Shown: one piece after another, positions 43,183 to 52,576 of the stretch
How positions within the stretch are numbered: position 1 is the stretch's first letter
Layout of the letters: each line of letters starts with the position of its first letter
From: Coriobacteriales bacterium
GTDB taxonomy: Bacteria; Actinomycetota; Coriobacteriia; Coriobacteriales; UBA8131
Assembly (NCBI GenBank): GCA_031288185.1
Contig: JAITRZ010000014.1
Coordinates: forward strand, 1-64,000
Direction: 5' to 3'
Length of the DNA stretch: 64,000 nt
Notes under the pieces: generated by a model
Told to the model about the DNA's origin: nothing
Databases searched by the model: none
The model's input: only the letters and a program-made list of their open reading frames with translations
Program-made: the position numbers and the translations under genes

Positions 43183-43754
43183 GGGATTCCTTTCTTCTTT
43201 AACACCAGTATGCCTCAAACCTCCTGGTCAGACACACCCTTGTTGTGGGATGCCTTCATGCGGTGGCAGCGGGCGTAAGTTTCTACCACACGGCGCTCAG
43301 CACTCCCCCTTATGCAACCGGTCTGACGCTACAGCCGCGTGCATACCGTTACGCGCGCACAATCGCGCACGTAGAAGACCGGCAAGCAGTACTCACACAA
43401 CGTGTGCCGGAACTTGGTTGTGCATGTAGCGTTGCGCACGTACAAGACCGGCTTTGCGCGCGCATCCGCGCGCAAACAAGAGTGATTGAAAAGTACAGAG
43501 GTGCGCGCCGTCTTTCTCAGGTGATCAGGTCAGAGGCGGCCACCTCGCGTCTCGTCTGACGGCATCACCACAAATCATCTCTCTGGTCATTATATCAACC
43601 TCGCATACGCAAGGGAGCGTAGTATTCCAAGAAATATGCTGGCATATCTCACGCTACTGGAAATGTTACTTTCTTCCCTTTAGCATGGTTTCATTACCTC
43701 AGGGGGGGTAGGGGATATTGGATTTTTAGTCCCAGAGAAAAGGAGAGTGACGCT
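43183..43754. other. Divergent control region between Crp/Fnr gene and respiratory operon
   Basis: About 570 bp without a gene. It contains a 19-bp direct repeat (43365-43383 and 43434-43452, one mismatch, 69 bp apart), a GCGCGC-rich stretch near 43455-43475, and the palindrome at 43634-43647. Its size and repeats suggest several binding sites. Confidence 0.55.
43634..43647. promoter_or_regulatory. Candidate operator palindrome
   Basis: ATATGC and GCATAT separated by TG form a 14-bp palindrome 108 bases before the ferredoxin start codon. Size fits a Crp/Fnr-type site, though it is not the canonical TTGAT-N4-ATCAA. Confidence 0.4.
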
Positions 43755-44576
43755 ATGTCGAAAAAGGCAATGGTGATCGACCTGACACGCTGCGCGGGAT
43801 GTTATGCCTGTGTGGTGGCCTGCCAGATGCAGAACAACACCCGGCCGGGTGTTGCCTGGAACCAGGTGGAGCGCTGCGAGTGGGGTGACTATCCCGAGGC
43901 CGGACGCTCGTATCTGCCGCACGCGTGCATGCAGTGCGAAGCGGCTTCGTGTGTGGAAGCCTGTCCCACAGGCGCAAGTTATACGCGTGAAGACGGTATT
44001 ACCTTGGTAAACTATGATGAGTGTATCTGTTGCGAACAGTGCGTACACGCCTGTCCCTACGGCGCTCGCCGTGTCAATACCGCCAACGCCTATTGGTTTG
44101 AGGCTGCCGTACCCACACCCTATGAGGGCTATGGCATCCAACGAACCGATGTAGTAGAAAAATGTATTTTTTGTAACGAGTTGGTAGATGCCGGCGGTCA
44201 GCCAGCCTGTGTGGCTAACTGTCCTGGTGGAGCGCGTGTCTTTGGCGACATCGATGACATGGAAAGCGCGGTGGCCCAAAAGGCTGCTGGGGCGCTTCGC
44301 ATCGATAAAACCAGCTTTTATTATGTACCCGTAAAAGGAATGCCGGACGAGATAATTACAGGAAAGGTTCTTGCGGCCAAACCTGCCCCGCGTAGCGGGC
44401 GTAAGCCTGCGGCTGATGCCACCCCGGCGCTGGTGGGGGCTGGGGTTGTGGCCGCTGCCGCCGTAGGTGCCGCAGTGGGTTATGGCGCGCGAGGGCTGCG
44501 CGAGGGCGGCAGGCGTGATGCAGCTGGTACAAGCGAAATTCAGGATACTGCCGGCAAGGGTGGTGAGCAATCATGA
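43755..44576 (+). CDS. Four-cluster 4Fe-4S ferredoxin subunit (DmsB/PhsB-like) with C-terminal hydrophobic segment
   Basis: Electron-transfer subunit with sixteen Cys in four groups: CAGCYACVVAC (about 13-23), CMQCEAASCVEAC (about 58-70), CICCEQCVHAC (about 92-102) and CIFCNELVDAGGQPACVANC (about 137-156). It begins a three-gene operon with a TAT-exported molybdoenzyme and a multiheme cytochrome. After a Pro/Arg linker it ends with a hydrophobic Ala/Val/Gly segment (about 225-245) that could anchor it, unlike most DmsB proteins. AAAGGAG precedes the ATG. The stop overlaps the next ATG (ATGA). Confidence 0.92.
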   Translation: MSKKAMVIDLTRCAGCYACVVACQMQNNTRPGVAWNQVERCEWGDYPEAGRSYLPHACMQCEAASCVEACPTGASYTREDGITLVNYDECICCEQCVHACPYGARRVNTANAYWFEAAVPTPYEGYGIQRTDVVEKCIFCNELVDAGGQPACVANCPGGARVFGDIDDMESAVAQKAAGALRIDKTSFYYVPVKGMPDEIITGKVLAAKPAPRSGRKPAADATPALVGAGVVAAAAVGAAVGYGARGLREGGRRDAAGTSEIQDTAGKGGEQS

Positions 44577-46813
44577 CCGCCTTATCAAGACGCAATTTTG
44601 TGAAAGGAGCCGCCTGCGCGGTTGCGGCTGTGGCTGGCGCTTCCCTTGGTTTTAGATCCGGAGGCATTGACTTTTATTATCCCCAGGAAGCCTTTGCGGA
44701 TGAGAATTCACCTATAGAGCGGCGCTACAGCTACTGCGATATGTGTAATCATGTACCCAAATGCGGCATCGTCGCCTCAGTGCGTGAGGATAAGGTAATC
44801 CGTGTTGAAAGTCGCGACAAGTATCCTTCTACACCACTGTGCGCAAAGGGCATCGCTTCACTGCAGGAACTCTATGATCCACATCGTCTGCTTACTCCCA
44901 AAATCCGTACCAACGCCAAGGGGGGTCCGGCGGAATGGAAGGATATAACCTGGGACGAGGCCTACAGCATACTTGCTGAAAGGCTCAACCGCGTTAAGGC
45001 GCAGCACGGCGCGGATTCCGTCCTCTTCTTTTGCGGCGATCCAAAAGAACCGCGCGGTGCCATGCAGCGTCTGGCTACACTCTTTGGCTCGTCAAGCTAT
45101 GGTACAGAAAGTAGCGTTTGCGCGGCGGCCAGCTGGATGTGCGCGCAGTTGGTCTTTGGTCAAAACTCGATGGGTGAAAACCCTTCTGATGCTTCTGCCT
45201 CCTGTCTGATATGGAGCCTGAACCCCGCATGGTCGCAGCCCAACCGTTATGGCGTGCTCATGAAGCAGAAGGAACGGGGGTGTAAGTTTGTGGTAGTAGA
45301 CCCGCGCGTTACGCCTACGGTCACCGGCATGGCTGACATCCACCTTCAACTGCGCCCCGGCTCAGACGGTGCTCTGGCAGCGGGTTTTATCAATCAACTC
45401 ATCGAGCAGGATCTCATTGATCACAACTTTGTGGACAACTGGACCCACGGCTTTGAGGAGCTAAAAGCCTATGTGGCCGCGTATACGCCTCAGAAAGTAG
45501 AAGAGATAACCTGGGTGCCGGCTGACAGGCTGATTGCCGCAGCCAAACTGATAGGGGAGAACAAGCCTGGCACTTTGATTACCTCCTCCAAGGGAGGCTG
45601 CCACACCACCAATGTGGGACACTTTCAGCGTGCAGTGTTTATGATTCCGGCCTTGTTGGGCAACCTGGATGTTACCGGCGGACTGCCGCTTGGTCCCGGT
45701 TTGCCCTTTGACTATGCGGCCTCCACTAAGGGATTTCAGTTGGAGGATGTCTATGAGGCCGAGGGATTTCAACAGCGCCGCTATGATCGTGAAGATTTTC
45801 CGGTCTGGGCTCGTTATTACAAGATGATGCAGACGGTCAAACTACCGGAGTACGTTGATGAGGGCAAGATTCGCGCCGGTGTTTTGTTGGGTGTCAACTC
45901 AATGATGTGGCCCAACACGCCGCTGTATCAAAAGGCCATTGCGGATTTGGAGTTTTCTGTAGCCATCGACTATTATCTGCGTCCGGTGACTCACGATCTG
46001 GTTGACATGGTGCTGCCGGCGGCCATGTGTTATGAACGAAGCGCCGCTCTGGCAATTTTTGGCCGTAAGATTTTTCTGCGTGAGCCGGTTGTTACCCCAC
46101 GGGGAGAAGCCCGCGAGGACTGGCGCATCATCCTGGAAATTGGGTGCGCGCTTGGATACGCCGAGCAATGCTTTAACGGTGATGTTGATGCAGCATTAGA
46201 AGAACTGCTGCGTACCACCAATCTTGGCATCACTCTGGCCGACCTGCGAGCCAACCCCCAGGGATATGACGTACCTGGCCCAGCCGCAGCCCAGCGTAAG
46301 TATGAGACCGGTGGCCTGCGCAACGATAAGCAGCCAGGTTTTAACACGCCCTCCGGCAAGGTTGAATTGGTAAGCACGGTGCTTGAGGACATGAACTTTG
46401 TGGGCTTGCCTGTCTATGAAGAACCGCTGCATAGTCCCTTTACCGCTGATGCCAAAGACTACCCGCTTGTCTTAAACACCGGCTCGCGCGTACCTTACTA
46501 TACCCACTCAAAACTGCGCGATCTGCCCTGGCTCAACCAGTTCATGCCCAATCCGGTTGTGCGTATCTCTTCCAAGGATGCCTCTGAACGCGGTTTGGTC
46601 GAAGGTGAATTGGCGCGTGTCTACAACGCACAGGGCGAGGTTGAGATGCAGGTAGAGATAACCAACATGGTATTGCCCGGCGTTGTTGACATCTTTCATG
46701 GTTGGGAGCGTGCCGATATTAATCTCCTTACCACGCGCGACTTTGACCCCATCAGCGGTTTTCCGCCGTTTAGTAATGGGCTCTGTCAGGTTGCCAGCCT
46801 ACAGGCCAGGTGA
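44573..46813 (+). CDS. TAT-exported molybdopterin oxidoreductase catalytic subunit
   Basis: DMSO-reductase superfamily enzyme of 746 residues. The N terminus has the twin-arginine motif SRRNFVKG and an Ala-rich hydrophobic run, so it works outside the cytoplasmic membrane. A 4Fe-4S site is formed by CDMCNHVPKC (spacing CX2CX5C, slightly unusual) and LCAKG. Molybdenum is probably held by Cys in TESSVCAAAS (about residue 185), a Cys ligand as in NapA/PsrA-type enzymes rather than the Ser of DmsA. MGD-binding segments include VVVDPRVTPT and VLNTGSRVPYYTHSK. The acceptor is unknown; a sulfur or nitrogen oxyanion reductase is possible. It overlaps its ferredoxin gene and is followed by the cytochrome gene. 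Confidence 0.9.
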   Translation: MTALSRRNFVKGAACAVAAVAGASLGFRSGGIDFYYPQEAFADENSPIERRYSYCDMCNHVPKCGIVASVREDKVIRVESRDKYPSTPLCAKGIASLQELYDPHRLLTPKIRTNAKGGPAEWKDITWDEAYSILAERLNRVKAQHGADSVLFFCGDPKEPRGAMQRLATLFGSSSYGTESSVCAAASWMCAQLVFGQNSMGENPSDASASCLIWSLNPAWSQPNRYGVLMKQKERGCKFVVVDPRVTPTVTGMADIHLQLRPGSDGALAAGFINQLIEQDLIDHNFVDNWTHGFEELKAYVAAYTPQKVEEITWVPADRLIAAAKLIGENKPGTLITSSKGGCHTTNVGHFQRAVFMIPALLGNLDVTGGLPLGPGLPFDYAASTKGFQLEDVYEAEGFQQRRYDREDFPVWARYYKMMQTVKLPEYVDEGKIRAGVLLGVNSMMWPNTPLYQKAIADLEFSVAIDYYLRPVTHDLVDMVLPAAMCYERSAALAIFGRKIFLREPVVTPRGEAREDWRIILEIGCALGYAEQCFNGDVDAALEELLRTTNLGITLADLRANPQGYDVPGPAAAQRKYETGGLRNDKQPGFNTPSGKVELVSTVLEDMNFVGLPVYEEPLHSPFTADAKDYPLVLNTGSRVPYYTHSKLRDLPWLNQFMPNPVVRISSKDASERGLVEGELARVYNAQGEVEMQVEITNMVLPGVVDIFHGWERADINLLTTRDFDPISGFPPFSNGLCQVASLQAR

Positions 46814-46818
46814 GGTTC

Positions 46819-47604
46819 ATGAGCAAGGATACCAAAAGACCCAATCTGGATGACGCTCACGAGCTGGACATGCGTGACGCAGGTTTGGATGATGCTCACA
46901 AGCCGGACATGCTGTCGCGCGCCAACCGGCGCGCGCGAATTGGCATGGTTGCGGCAATCGCGGCGGTGCTTGTGATAGCGGTAGCCTGCGGTGGTTGGGT
47001 TTGGCATGAGGATCCCAGTTTCTGTGGTGCCATCTGCCATGAACCGATGGACACCTATGTATCCGGGTATTATGCTAGCCCCGGACAGGTCACTACCGAT
47101 GCCTATGGTGGCGACGCTTCGGCCATGCTTGTGACAACGCATGCCTCCGAGGGTGTCAGCTGCCTGCAGTGCCACCCACCTGATATTGCCCAGCAAATAG
47201 GTGAATTAAGCACCTGGCTCTCTGGTAACTATGACTATCCGCTGGTAGAAAAGGATGTGAAGCAGCTGCTTGTTGACGCGCATCAACCCGTTCAGGGCAA
47301 TGGATCAGAATTCTGTCTGGTGGAAGGCTGCCATGTGGACGCAGACGGCAATCCGCTCACTGAAGAAAGCCTAAGAAGCACCCTTGCGGGAAAGCCAGGA
47401 TATACGTATCGCAACCCGCATGTGGCACCTTCTGGCTCACCCCACGGCCTTTTGGAATATACCTGTTCAGATTGCCATAAGTCACATCGTGCCTCTACCA
47501 ACGCCTGTACGCGCTGTCACTATGACCTGGTACCCCTCCTGCCCGACGGCTGGGAACCCTGGGCAATCAATGCGGGGGTTTTGTCTCAGGTACATCTTCA
47601 GTAA
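46819..47604 (+). CDS. Membrane-anchored multiheme cytochrome c, NrfH/NapC-like
   Basis: A 261-residue protein with a charged N terminus, one membrane helix (IGMVAAIAAVLVIAVACGGW, about 43-62) and an exported domain with five potential c-type heme sites: CGAICH (CX3CH), CLQCH, CLVEGCH (CX4CH), CSDCH and CTRCH. NrfH/NapC proteins take electrons from menaquinol and pass them to a periplasmic-side reductase; that role fits as third gene after the molybdoenzyme, in place of an NrfD-type anchor. Two sites have non-standard spacing. ATG 46819 is chosen because GTG 46810 overlaps the previous stop and lacks a ribosome site. Confidence 0.88.
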   Translation: MSKDTKRPNLDDAHELDMRDAGLDDAHKPDMLSRANRRARIGMVAAIAAVLVIAVACGGWVWHEDPSFCGAICHEPMDTYVSGYYASPGQVTTDAYGGDASAMLVTTHASEGVSCLQCHPPDIAQQIGELSTWLSGNYDYPLVEKDVKQLLVDAHQPVQGNGSEFCLVEGCHVDADGNPLTEESLRSTLAGKPGYTYRNPHVAPSGSPHGLLEYTCSDCHKSHRASTNACTRCHYDLVPLLPDGWEPWAINAGVLSQVHLQ

Positions 47605-47881
47605 CAAGAGGTTTTGAGCGACAGCAAGGCGCTCTCTCGCCGTCACTCTGAACAAAGCGCAGCAAGTCCGGCAGTCCCTCCATGCGCTCTGCCGGACAGC
47701 CTTACCAACGCGCTCTTTAGAGTGAAGAAGTAGGAGCAGGCACAGCCCAGATAAAGCTGATGGTATGGGGATTATGAACGCAGCTCAGGCGACCTTGGTC
47801 GCCTGAGCCCACCACCGTAGTGGCTCAACATGAAATTTGGCCGAATCTGGTCACAAAACATAGTCGAAACATCAGCGCCAC
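47605..47881. other. Spacer with two strong hairpins
   Basis: GTCCGGCAG/CTGCCGGAC (47666-47697) and the perfect GCTCAGGCGACC-TT-GGTCGCCTGAGC (47783-47808) lie between the cytochrome gene and the T-box promoter. Neither has a T tract. They may end or stabilise the respiratory transcript. Confidence 0.5.
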
Positions 47882-47910
47882 TTGACATTTGAGTCCTCAT
47901 TGTGCACTAT
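47882..47910 (+). promoter_or_regulatory. Promoter of the T-box transcript
   Basis: A perfect TTGACA at 47882-47887 is followed after 17 bases by CACTAT, a weak -10. It lies just upstream of the T-box leader. Confidence 0.5.
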
Positions 47911-47914
47911 AGGT

Positions 47915-48415
47915 GCCAACGCGTTGACGGAGAGAAGGATGGCGTATCCTGTTTGGGGCGAATGTCCCGTCCAGAGAGTCCGCGGTTGCTGTGAGCGGAT
48001 AGCAGAACGACATGTATGTACACTCCTGAGCGGATCACCTGAAAGCCACCTACCTTTTGGGCGCCTGTGCTTGCCATGAGCAGGCCGGTGGTGTCCAGGC
48101 GGCCACTTGCCAGGGCGCTGAGGCACCCAAACCTTAATGGCGCGTAGCGATTGTTGAGGGGAGGCGGCCGTCAGGGCAGTGCGTTGCTAGCAACAGAGGT
48201 ATCGGCAACATCCAGGTGGCAGATGCCGCCTGCGAGCAATGAGCAAGTAGGGTGATACGGGTGCCCCCCGTTATAGGGCTGGGATTAGGAGCCTGACCCG
48301 GGCTTTGATCCGATGAGAGGCGGCTTGGCCGCAACCGGGGTGGTACCGCGGAAGTCTTGAGAGCTTTCGTCCCCGGGCAAGTGTTTTGCCCGGAGAGGAA
48401 GGCTTTTTTCTTTTC
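47915..48415 (+). promoter_or_regulatory. T-box riboswitch leader, probable tyrosine specifier
   Basis: The leader has the hallmarks of a T-box that reads the charging state of a tRNA. Stem I carries AGAGAG (47973-47978) and the apical GGTTGCTGTGAGCGG. The probable specifier loop is ATGTATGTACACTCCTGAG, with TAC (48019-48021, Tyr) in the usual position; TAT just upstream is also Tyr. The T-box core GGGGTGGTACCGCGG is at 48337-48351; its TGGT would pair with an ACCA tRNA end, so discriminator A, as in tRNA-Tyr and not in most tRNA-Trp. Uncharged tRNA would form the antiterminator and let the lyase gene be transcribed. The leader is about 500 nt, longer than most. Confidence 0.82.
48362..48411 (+). 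terminator. Regulated terminator of the T-box leader
   Basis: AGCTTTCGTCCCCGGGCAA pairs with the 48386-48403 region (TTGCCCGG then AGGAAGGCT) and is followed by TTTTTT. Its 5' arm overlaps the sequence that pairs in the T-box antiterminator, as expected for transcription control. Confidence 0.8.
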
Positions 48416-48487
48416 CTCCCGAGCGGTCATGTAACGCTCCGTCGGCCCTGGTCCGAGGCCGGGAGCACAGAGAATGGGAGGCCCCCT

Positions 48488-49936
48488 ATGGACACAGTGA
48501 AGTTAAGCAGTGGTGAGTTTGTGCCTTTGGAAATGCATAAGGCGCGCATTGTCCAGCGCATTACTCTGGAGCCCATCGAACAACGCAAGCGGGCGATAGA
48601 AGAAGCAGGCTTTAATACTTTTTTGCTTAAAAACCGGCATGTCTTTCTCGATATGCTCACCGATAGCGGCGTCAATGCCATGAGCATTGAGCAGCAGGCA
48701 GCCATGCTGCTGGCTGACGATAGCTATGCGGGCTCTGAGACCTATTACCGTCTGGAGCAGGCACTCATGGATTTTTTTGGTACACGCTATTTTTTGCCAA
48801 CCCATCAGGGTCGCGCCGCAGAAAACGTTTTAGCTAACAGCTTTATACAACCCGGCTTGGTAGCACTGATGAATTTTCACTTTACTACTACCAAAGCCCT
48901 CGTCACTCTGCGGGGAGGTTCAGTTCTAGAACTGGTTTCAGAGGCTGGCCTGGAGATTGAGAGCGATCTGCCCTTCAAGGGTGACTTTGACCTCGCGAGC
49001 CTGAACGCTGAGATTGAACGTTTGGGCACGGACAACATTGCCTTTGTGCGTGCCGAAGCTGGTACCAACCTTATCGGCGGTCAACCAATTTCCATGGGCA
49101 ACATGCGAGCGGTCTCAGCTGTCTGTAAAGAAAAGGGCCTGCTTTCGGTGCTGGATGCCAGCCTATTGGCAGACAACCTCTACTTTATCAAAACCCGCGA
49201 AGCCGGCTTTGCTGATGTTGACCTGGCCACTATCACCCGCGAACTGGGCCAGCTCTTCGATATTATCTACTTTAGCGCCCGCAAATTGGGTTGTGTGCGC
49301 GGTGGTGGTATCGTCACCAATAACGAGGAGCTCTACAAACAGATGCGTGGTTTTGTGCCGCTGTTTGAGGGGTTTCTGACGTATGGTGGCATGTCGGTGC
49401 GCGAGATGGAAGCGCTGGCAGTGGGCCTGCGCGAAACCCTGGATTTTGATGTCATCAGCCAGACGCCGATTTTTGTCAGGGCACTTACCGAGGAGTTAAC
49501 CAGGAAGGGTGTGCCCACGGTGACACCGGCAGGCGGTCTGGGCTGCCATATAAACGCTTTCAAGTTTCTACCCCATATTAAGCAGAGCCACTACCCGGCT
49601 GGAGCCCTGGCGGCGGCGGTGTTCCTGGCCGGCGGTATTCGTGGCATGGAGCGCGGCACCCTTTCAGAACAGCGCAATCCCGATGGCAGTGAGCCGTTGG
49701 CCGAGATGGAATTGCTGCGTCTGGCCTTTCCCAAAAGGGTATTTTCGCTTTCCCAGGTAAAGTACATTGCCGATCGAGTGGCCTGGCTGTTTGCCAACCG
49801 CGAACTGGTGGGAGGGCTGCGCTTTGTGGAAGAGCCACCAACACTCCGCTTTTTCTTTGGTCGCCTGGAACCCCTGGGAAACTGGCCGCAGCAATTGGTT
49901 GATGCCTTCCGTTGCGACTTTGGCGACAGCCTGTGA
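48488..49936 (+). CDS. Tyrosine phenol-lyase/tryptophanase family beta-eliminating lyase
   Basis: A PLP enzyme of the tryptophanase/tyrosine phenol-lyase family (482 residues). Recognisable segments are NTFLLKNR, LTDSGVNAMS, DDSYAGSETYY (catalytic Tyr), PTHQGRAAEN, NFHFTTTKA, TNLIGGQPISMGNMRAV, the PLP lysine in SARKLGCVRGGG (about residues 261-272), the MERG segment and LRFFFGR. MERG, in place of the VEIG of E. coli tryptophanase, carries the Arg that reads the phenol group in tyrosine phenol-lyase. However, the Asp-Ala-Thr-Arg segment of that enzyme is DASL here, so one substrate-contacting Arg is missing. The reaction would be tyrosine to phenol, pyruvate and ammonia, or the reverse. GGGAGG precedes ATG 48488. 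The Tyr T-box upstream supports a tyrosine-linked role; exact substrate is uncertain. Confidence 0.82.
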   Translation: MDTVKLSSGEFVPLEMHKARIVQRITLEPIEQRKRAIEEAGFNTFLLKNRHVFLDMLTDSGVNAMSIEQQAAMLLADDSYAGSETYYRLEQALMDFFGTRYFLPTHQGRAAENVLANSFIQPGLVALMNFHFTTTKALVTLRGGSVLELVSEAGLEIESDLPFKGDFDLASLNAEIERLGTDNIAFVRAEAGTNLIGGQPISMGNMRAVSAVCKEKGLLSVLDASLLADNLYFIKTREAGFADVDLATITRELGQLFDIIYFSARKLGCVRGGGIVTNNEELYKQMRGFVPLFEGFLTYGGMSVREMEALAVGLRETLDFDVISQTPIFVRALTEELTRKGVPTVTPAGGLGCHINAFKFLPHIKQSHYPAGALAAAVFLAGGIRGMERGTLSEQRNPDGSEPLAEMELLRLAFPKRVFSLSQVKYIADRVAWLFANRELVGGLRFVEEPPTLRFFFGRLEPLGNWPQQLVDAFRCDFGDSL

Positions 49937-50237
49937 GGCCACCGGGTGCCTATTTTGCTTATTATATTAGTATTTCACCAACCTCGTTCCAACTGCTGGT
50001 GAGACTGCTGGCCTGATGTATTGCCCCCTCTTGCCCGTTTTGTTGTAGAATGGCAAGCCGTGCTGGTTCTGTAGACCTCCCTGGGATTTCCTGAAACATC
50101 TAACAGACAGCATATCGACCGATCTCCGCGCTATCAGGTACAGGTTTTTTGAAGAGGACTGTACCGGGGAGATGTACGACCGACCCCCGTGCCAGCAAAC
50201 GCGGGGATCCAGACAGACCTGAAGGCAGGTGATAGTT
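49937..50237. other. Spacer before the XRE-cupin gene
   Basis: About 300 bp without a gene. TAGAAT at 50046-50051, within TTGTTGTAGAAT, is the likely -10 for the next gene. I see no terminator for the lyase. Confidence 0.5.
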
Positions 50238-50855
50238 ATGAGCAAGGCAGACGATGTCAAAAACGCTACCCCGGATAGAACGCCTCCGGGCAGTATTGGC
50301 GCTAAAATAACAGAATTGCGGGAAGCCTTGCTGTTGTCGCCTGAGGATCTGGCTGAGCGTTGCGGTTGTGCGGTGCAGGTTATTACGGATCTGGAGGGCG
50401 GACAATTGGCGCCTTCACTGGCTCCGCTTATCAAGATTACGCGAGCTTTGGGTGTGCGTCTGGGCACCCTGCTTGATGACGATGAAAACCTGGGACCGGT
50501 GCTCACCAGGGCCAACGCCTACAAGGGTTCTACGCGCCTGAAGGGCCTGGAGACACACAGCGACGCAGGTGAGCTCAGTTTCTTTTCGCTGGCCGAAGGT
50601 AAGGCTGCCCGTCACATGGAGCCCTTTTTTATCAGTCTGGAACCCTCCCAGGACCTGGAACACAGCCTCAGCGCCCATGAGGGTGAGGAATGGCTGTTTG
50701 CTCTGGAAGGTTCGCTTGAGATAGAGTACGGAAAACAACTCTTCATCCTTGAACCCGGCGATAGCATTTACTATGATTCCATCGTGCCCCATCAGGTTCG
50801 CTCCCATAACGGCCAGAGCGCTCGCTTTGTGGCCTGTGTCTACACGCCGGTGTAG
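50238..50855 (+). CDS. XRE-family regulator with C-terminal cupin domain
   Basis: A 205-residue protein: an HTH_3 domain at about residues 20-75 ([41 protein letters not shown]) and a cupin_2 domain at the end ([38 protein letters not shown]). The cupin probably binds a small effector or metal. It lies eight bases before the acyl-CoA synthetase gene and is likely its regulator; XRE-cupin and AMP-dependent synthetase genes are a recurring pair in anaerobes. ATG 50238 is preferred to GTG 50229. Confidence 0.88.
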   Translation: MSKADDVKNATPDRTPPGSIGAKITELREALLLSPEDLAERCGCAVQVITDLEGGQLAPSLAPLIKITRALGVRLGTLLDDDENLGPVLTRANAYKGSTRLKGLETHSDAGELSFFSLAEGKAARHMEPFFISLEPSQDLEHSLSAHEGEEWLFALEGSLEIEYGKQLFILEPGDSIYYDSIVPHQVRSHNGQSARFVACVYTPV

Positions 50856-50863
50856 GTGATTTT

Positions 50864-52534
50864 GTGACAGAGAATTTTCCCCTGCATAGCGAGTTAACCA
50901 TTGGCGACTATTTTGCCGCTCAACGGGCCTTGGATCCCAACCATGAGTTTGTTGTCTATCCTGATCGCCAACTGCGTTGGACGTACGGCGATTTTGATAT
51001 TCGAACCAACAATCTTGCCAAGGGCCTTTTAGCCATTGGGATGCGACCCGGCGACCACCTGGGTGTCTGGGCGCGCAATATCCCAGACTGGCTGACCTTC
51101 ATGTACGCCACCGCCAAGGCGGGCATTGTGCTGGTCACAATGAATCCGGCCTACAAGAGTCATGAGCTTGATTACGTGCTCAAACAGAGCGATATGTCCA
51201 CCCTGTGCGTTATCGACGCCTGGCGCGATGTGGATTACATAAAGATAATTCGCGACCTGATACCTGAGGCCCAAAGCTACGAGCGGGGATATCTGCAAAC
51301 TGCCGAATACCCCTACCTAAAGAACCTTGTCTACATGGGACCAGAAAAACACCGCGGCTTTTTTACCGTGCCCGAATTGCTGCTGTTGGGATCACACCTT
51401 AATGATGACCAGCTGCGCCAGGCCCAGGGCACGTTTGACAATAATTCCGTTGTGAATATGCAATACACCAGTGGAACCACCGGCTTTCCCAAAGGGGTCA
51501 TGTTAACGCACCGCAACATCTTAAATAACGGCTTTTATATTGGTGAAAACCAGAAACTCGGCCCTGATGACCGGGTCTGTCTGCCGGTACCCTTTTTTCA
51601 CTGCTTTGGCTGCGTGTTGGGGGTTATGGCATCACTGACCCATCGTTCTACGATGATCATTGTAGAGGAGTTTGACGCGCTCATGGTGCTGGAAGCCATC
51701 GAAAAGGAACAAGCTACCGCCGTCTATGGCGTACCAACAATGTATATTGCCGAGCTAAACCACCCACTGTTTGACCGGTTTAACCTGAGCAGTTTGCGTA
51801 CTGGCATCATTGCGGGGGCTGCTGTGCCGCCAGAAACCACCAAGGAGGCTATGGAGCGCATGAATATGCGCCAGATAACCAACTGTTATGGACTGACGGA
51901 AACCTCCCCGGTGTTTATTCAAACCAATGCAGACGATGATGACTGGCACAAGCAGTACACCGTGGGTCGTCCCCATCCTGCCGTGCAGGTGCGGGTCATC
52001 GACCCTGAAGACGGCCATATCTGTGGCCCAGGAGAGATTGGTGAGCTGTGCTGTAAGGGCTATAACGTTATGAAGGGCTACTATAAGATGCCTGAGGCCA
52101 CTGCTGAGGCCATAGACGCTGATGGCTTTTTGCACTCCGGCGACCTGGGTTCTTTTGATGATGAAGGCTATTATCGCGTAACCGGCCGCATAAAGGATAT
52201 GATCATTCGCGGTGGCGAAAACATATATCCGTTGGAGATAGAAGATTTCCTGCTGTCAGTTCCCGGTGTGTTGGATGCCCAGGTAGTAGGTGCCCCTGAT
52301 CCTACCTATGGCGAGATCGTTGTGGCCTTCATTAAACAGCGCGAGGGTTTTGAGCTAACTGAGGCGGGCATTCGCGAACATGCCCAAAAGCACATCGCCC
52401 GCTTCAAGGTTCCCAAATATGTATTTTTTGTGGATGAATATCCTGAGACAACCTCTAAAAAAGTCCAGAAGTTCAAACTGCGCGAGCAGGCCGCTGAGTT
52501 AGTGGAGCAGCGCAGGGTAGAGGCGCAAACGTAA
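50864..52534 (+). CDS. AMP-dependent acyl-CoA synthetase
   Basis: ANL-family ligase of 556 residues that activates a carboxylic acid through an acyl-AMP to its CoA ester. Core motifs: the P-loop [18 protein letters not shown] (about residues 200-217), the A5 motif [10 protein letters not shown], the A8 hinge [20 protein letters not shown] split around RGGENIYP, and the C-terminal catalytic Lys in [13 protein letters not shown]. The overall form is that of medium-chain fatty acid or aromatic acid CoA ligases (FadD-like); substrate cannot be read. GTG 50864 is the start. It follows the XRE-cupin gene closely and faces a minus-strand gene. Confidence 0.9.
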   Translation: MTENFPLHSELTIGDYFAAQRALDPNHEFVVYPDRQLRWTYGDFDIRTNNLAKGLLAIGMRPGDHLGVWARNIPDWLTFMYATAKAGIVLVTMNPAYKSHELDYVLKQSDMSTLCVIDAWRDVDYIKIIRDLIPEAQSYERGYLQTAEYPYLKNLVYMGPEKHRGFFTVPELLLLGSHLNDDQLRQAQGTFDNNSVVNMQYTSGTTGFPKGVMLTHRNILNNGFYIGENQKLGPDDRVCLPVPFFHCFGCVLGVMASLTHRSTMIIVEEFDALMVLEAIEKEQATAVYGVPTMYIAELNHPLFDRFNLSSLRTGIIAGAAVPPETTKEAMERMNMRQITNCYGLTETSPVFIQTNADDDDWHKQYTVGRPHPAVQVRVIDPEDGHICGPGEIGELCCKGYNVMKGYYKMPEATAEAIDADGFLHSGDLGSFDDEGYYRVTGRIKDMIIRGGENIYPLEIEDFLLSVPGVLDAQVVGAPDPTYGEIVVAFIKQREGFELTEAGIREHAQKHIARFKVPKYVFFVDEYPETTSKKVQKFKLREQAAELVEQRRVEAQT

Positions 52535-52576
52535 GAGAAACTATGCCCGTGCTGTTGACCGGCGATGTGGAAAAAA

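Noticed and set aside
43634..43647. Reading the palindrome as a classic FNR box
   Set aside because: The half sites are ATATGC/GCATAT, not TTGAT/ATCAA, and the nearby regulator lacks the FNR Cys cluster. Kept only as a candidate site.
43680..44570. A 296-codon minus-strand open frame
   Set aside because: It is antisense to the four-cluster ferredoxin gene; the Cys pattern on the plus strand shows the true frame.
48488..49936. Simple tryptophanase with a tryptophan T-box
   Set aside because: The specifier region shows TAC/TAT, not TGG, the T-box suits discriminator A, and the MERG motif is of the tyrosine phenol-lyase type. Not fully excluded.
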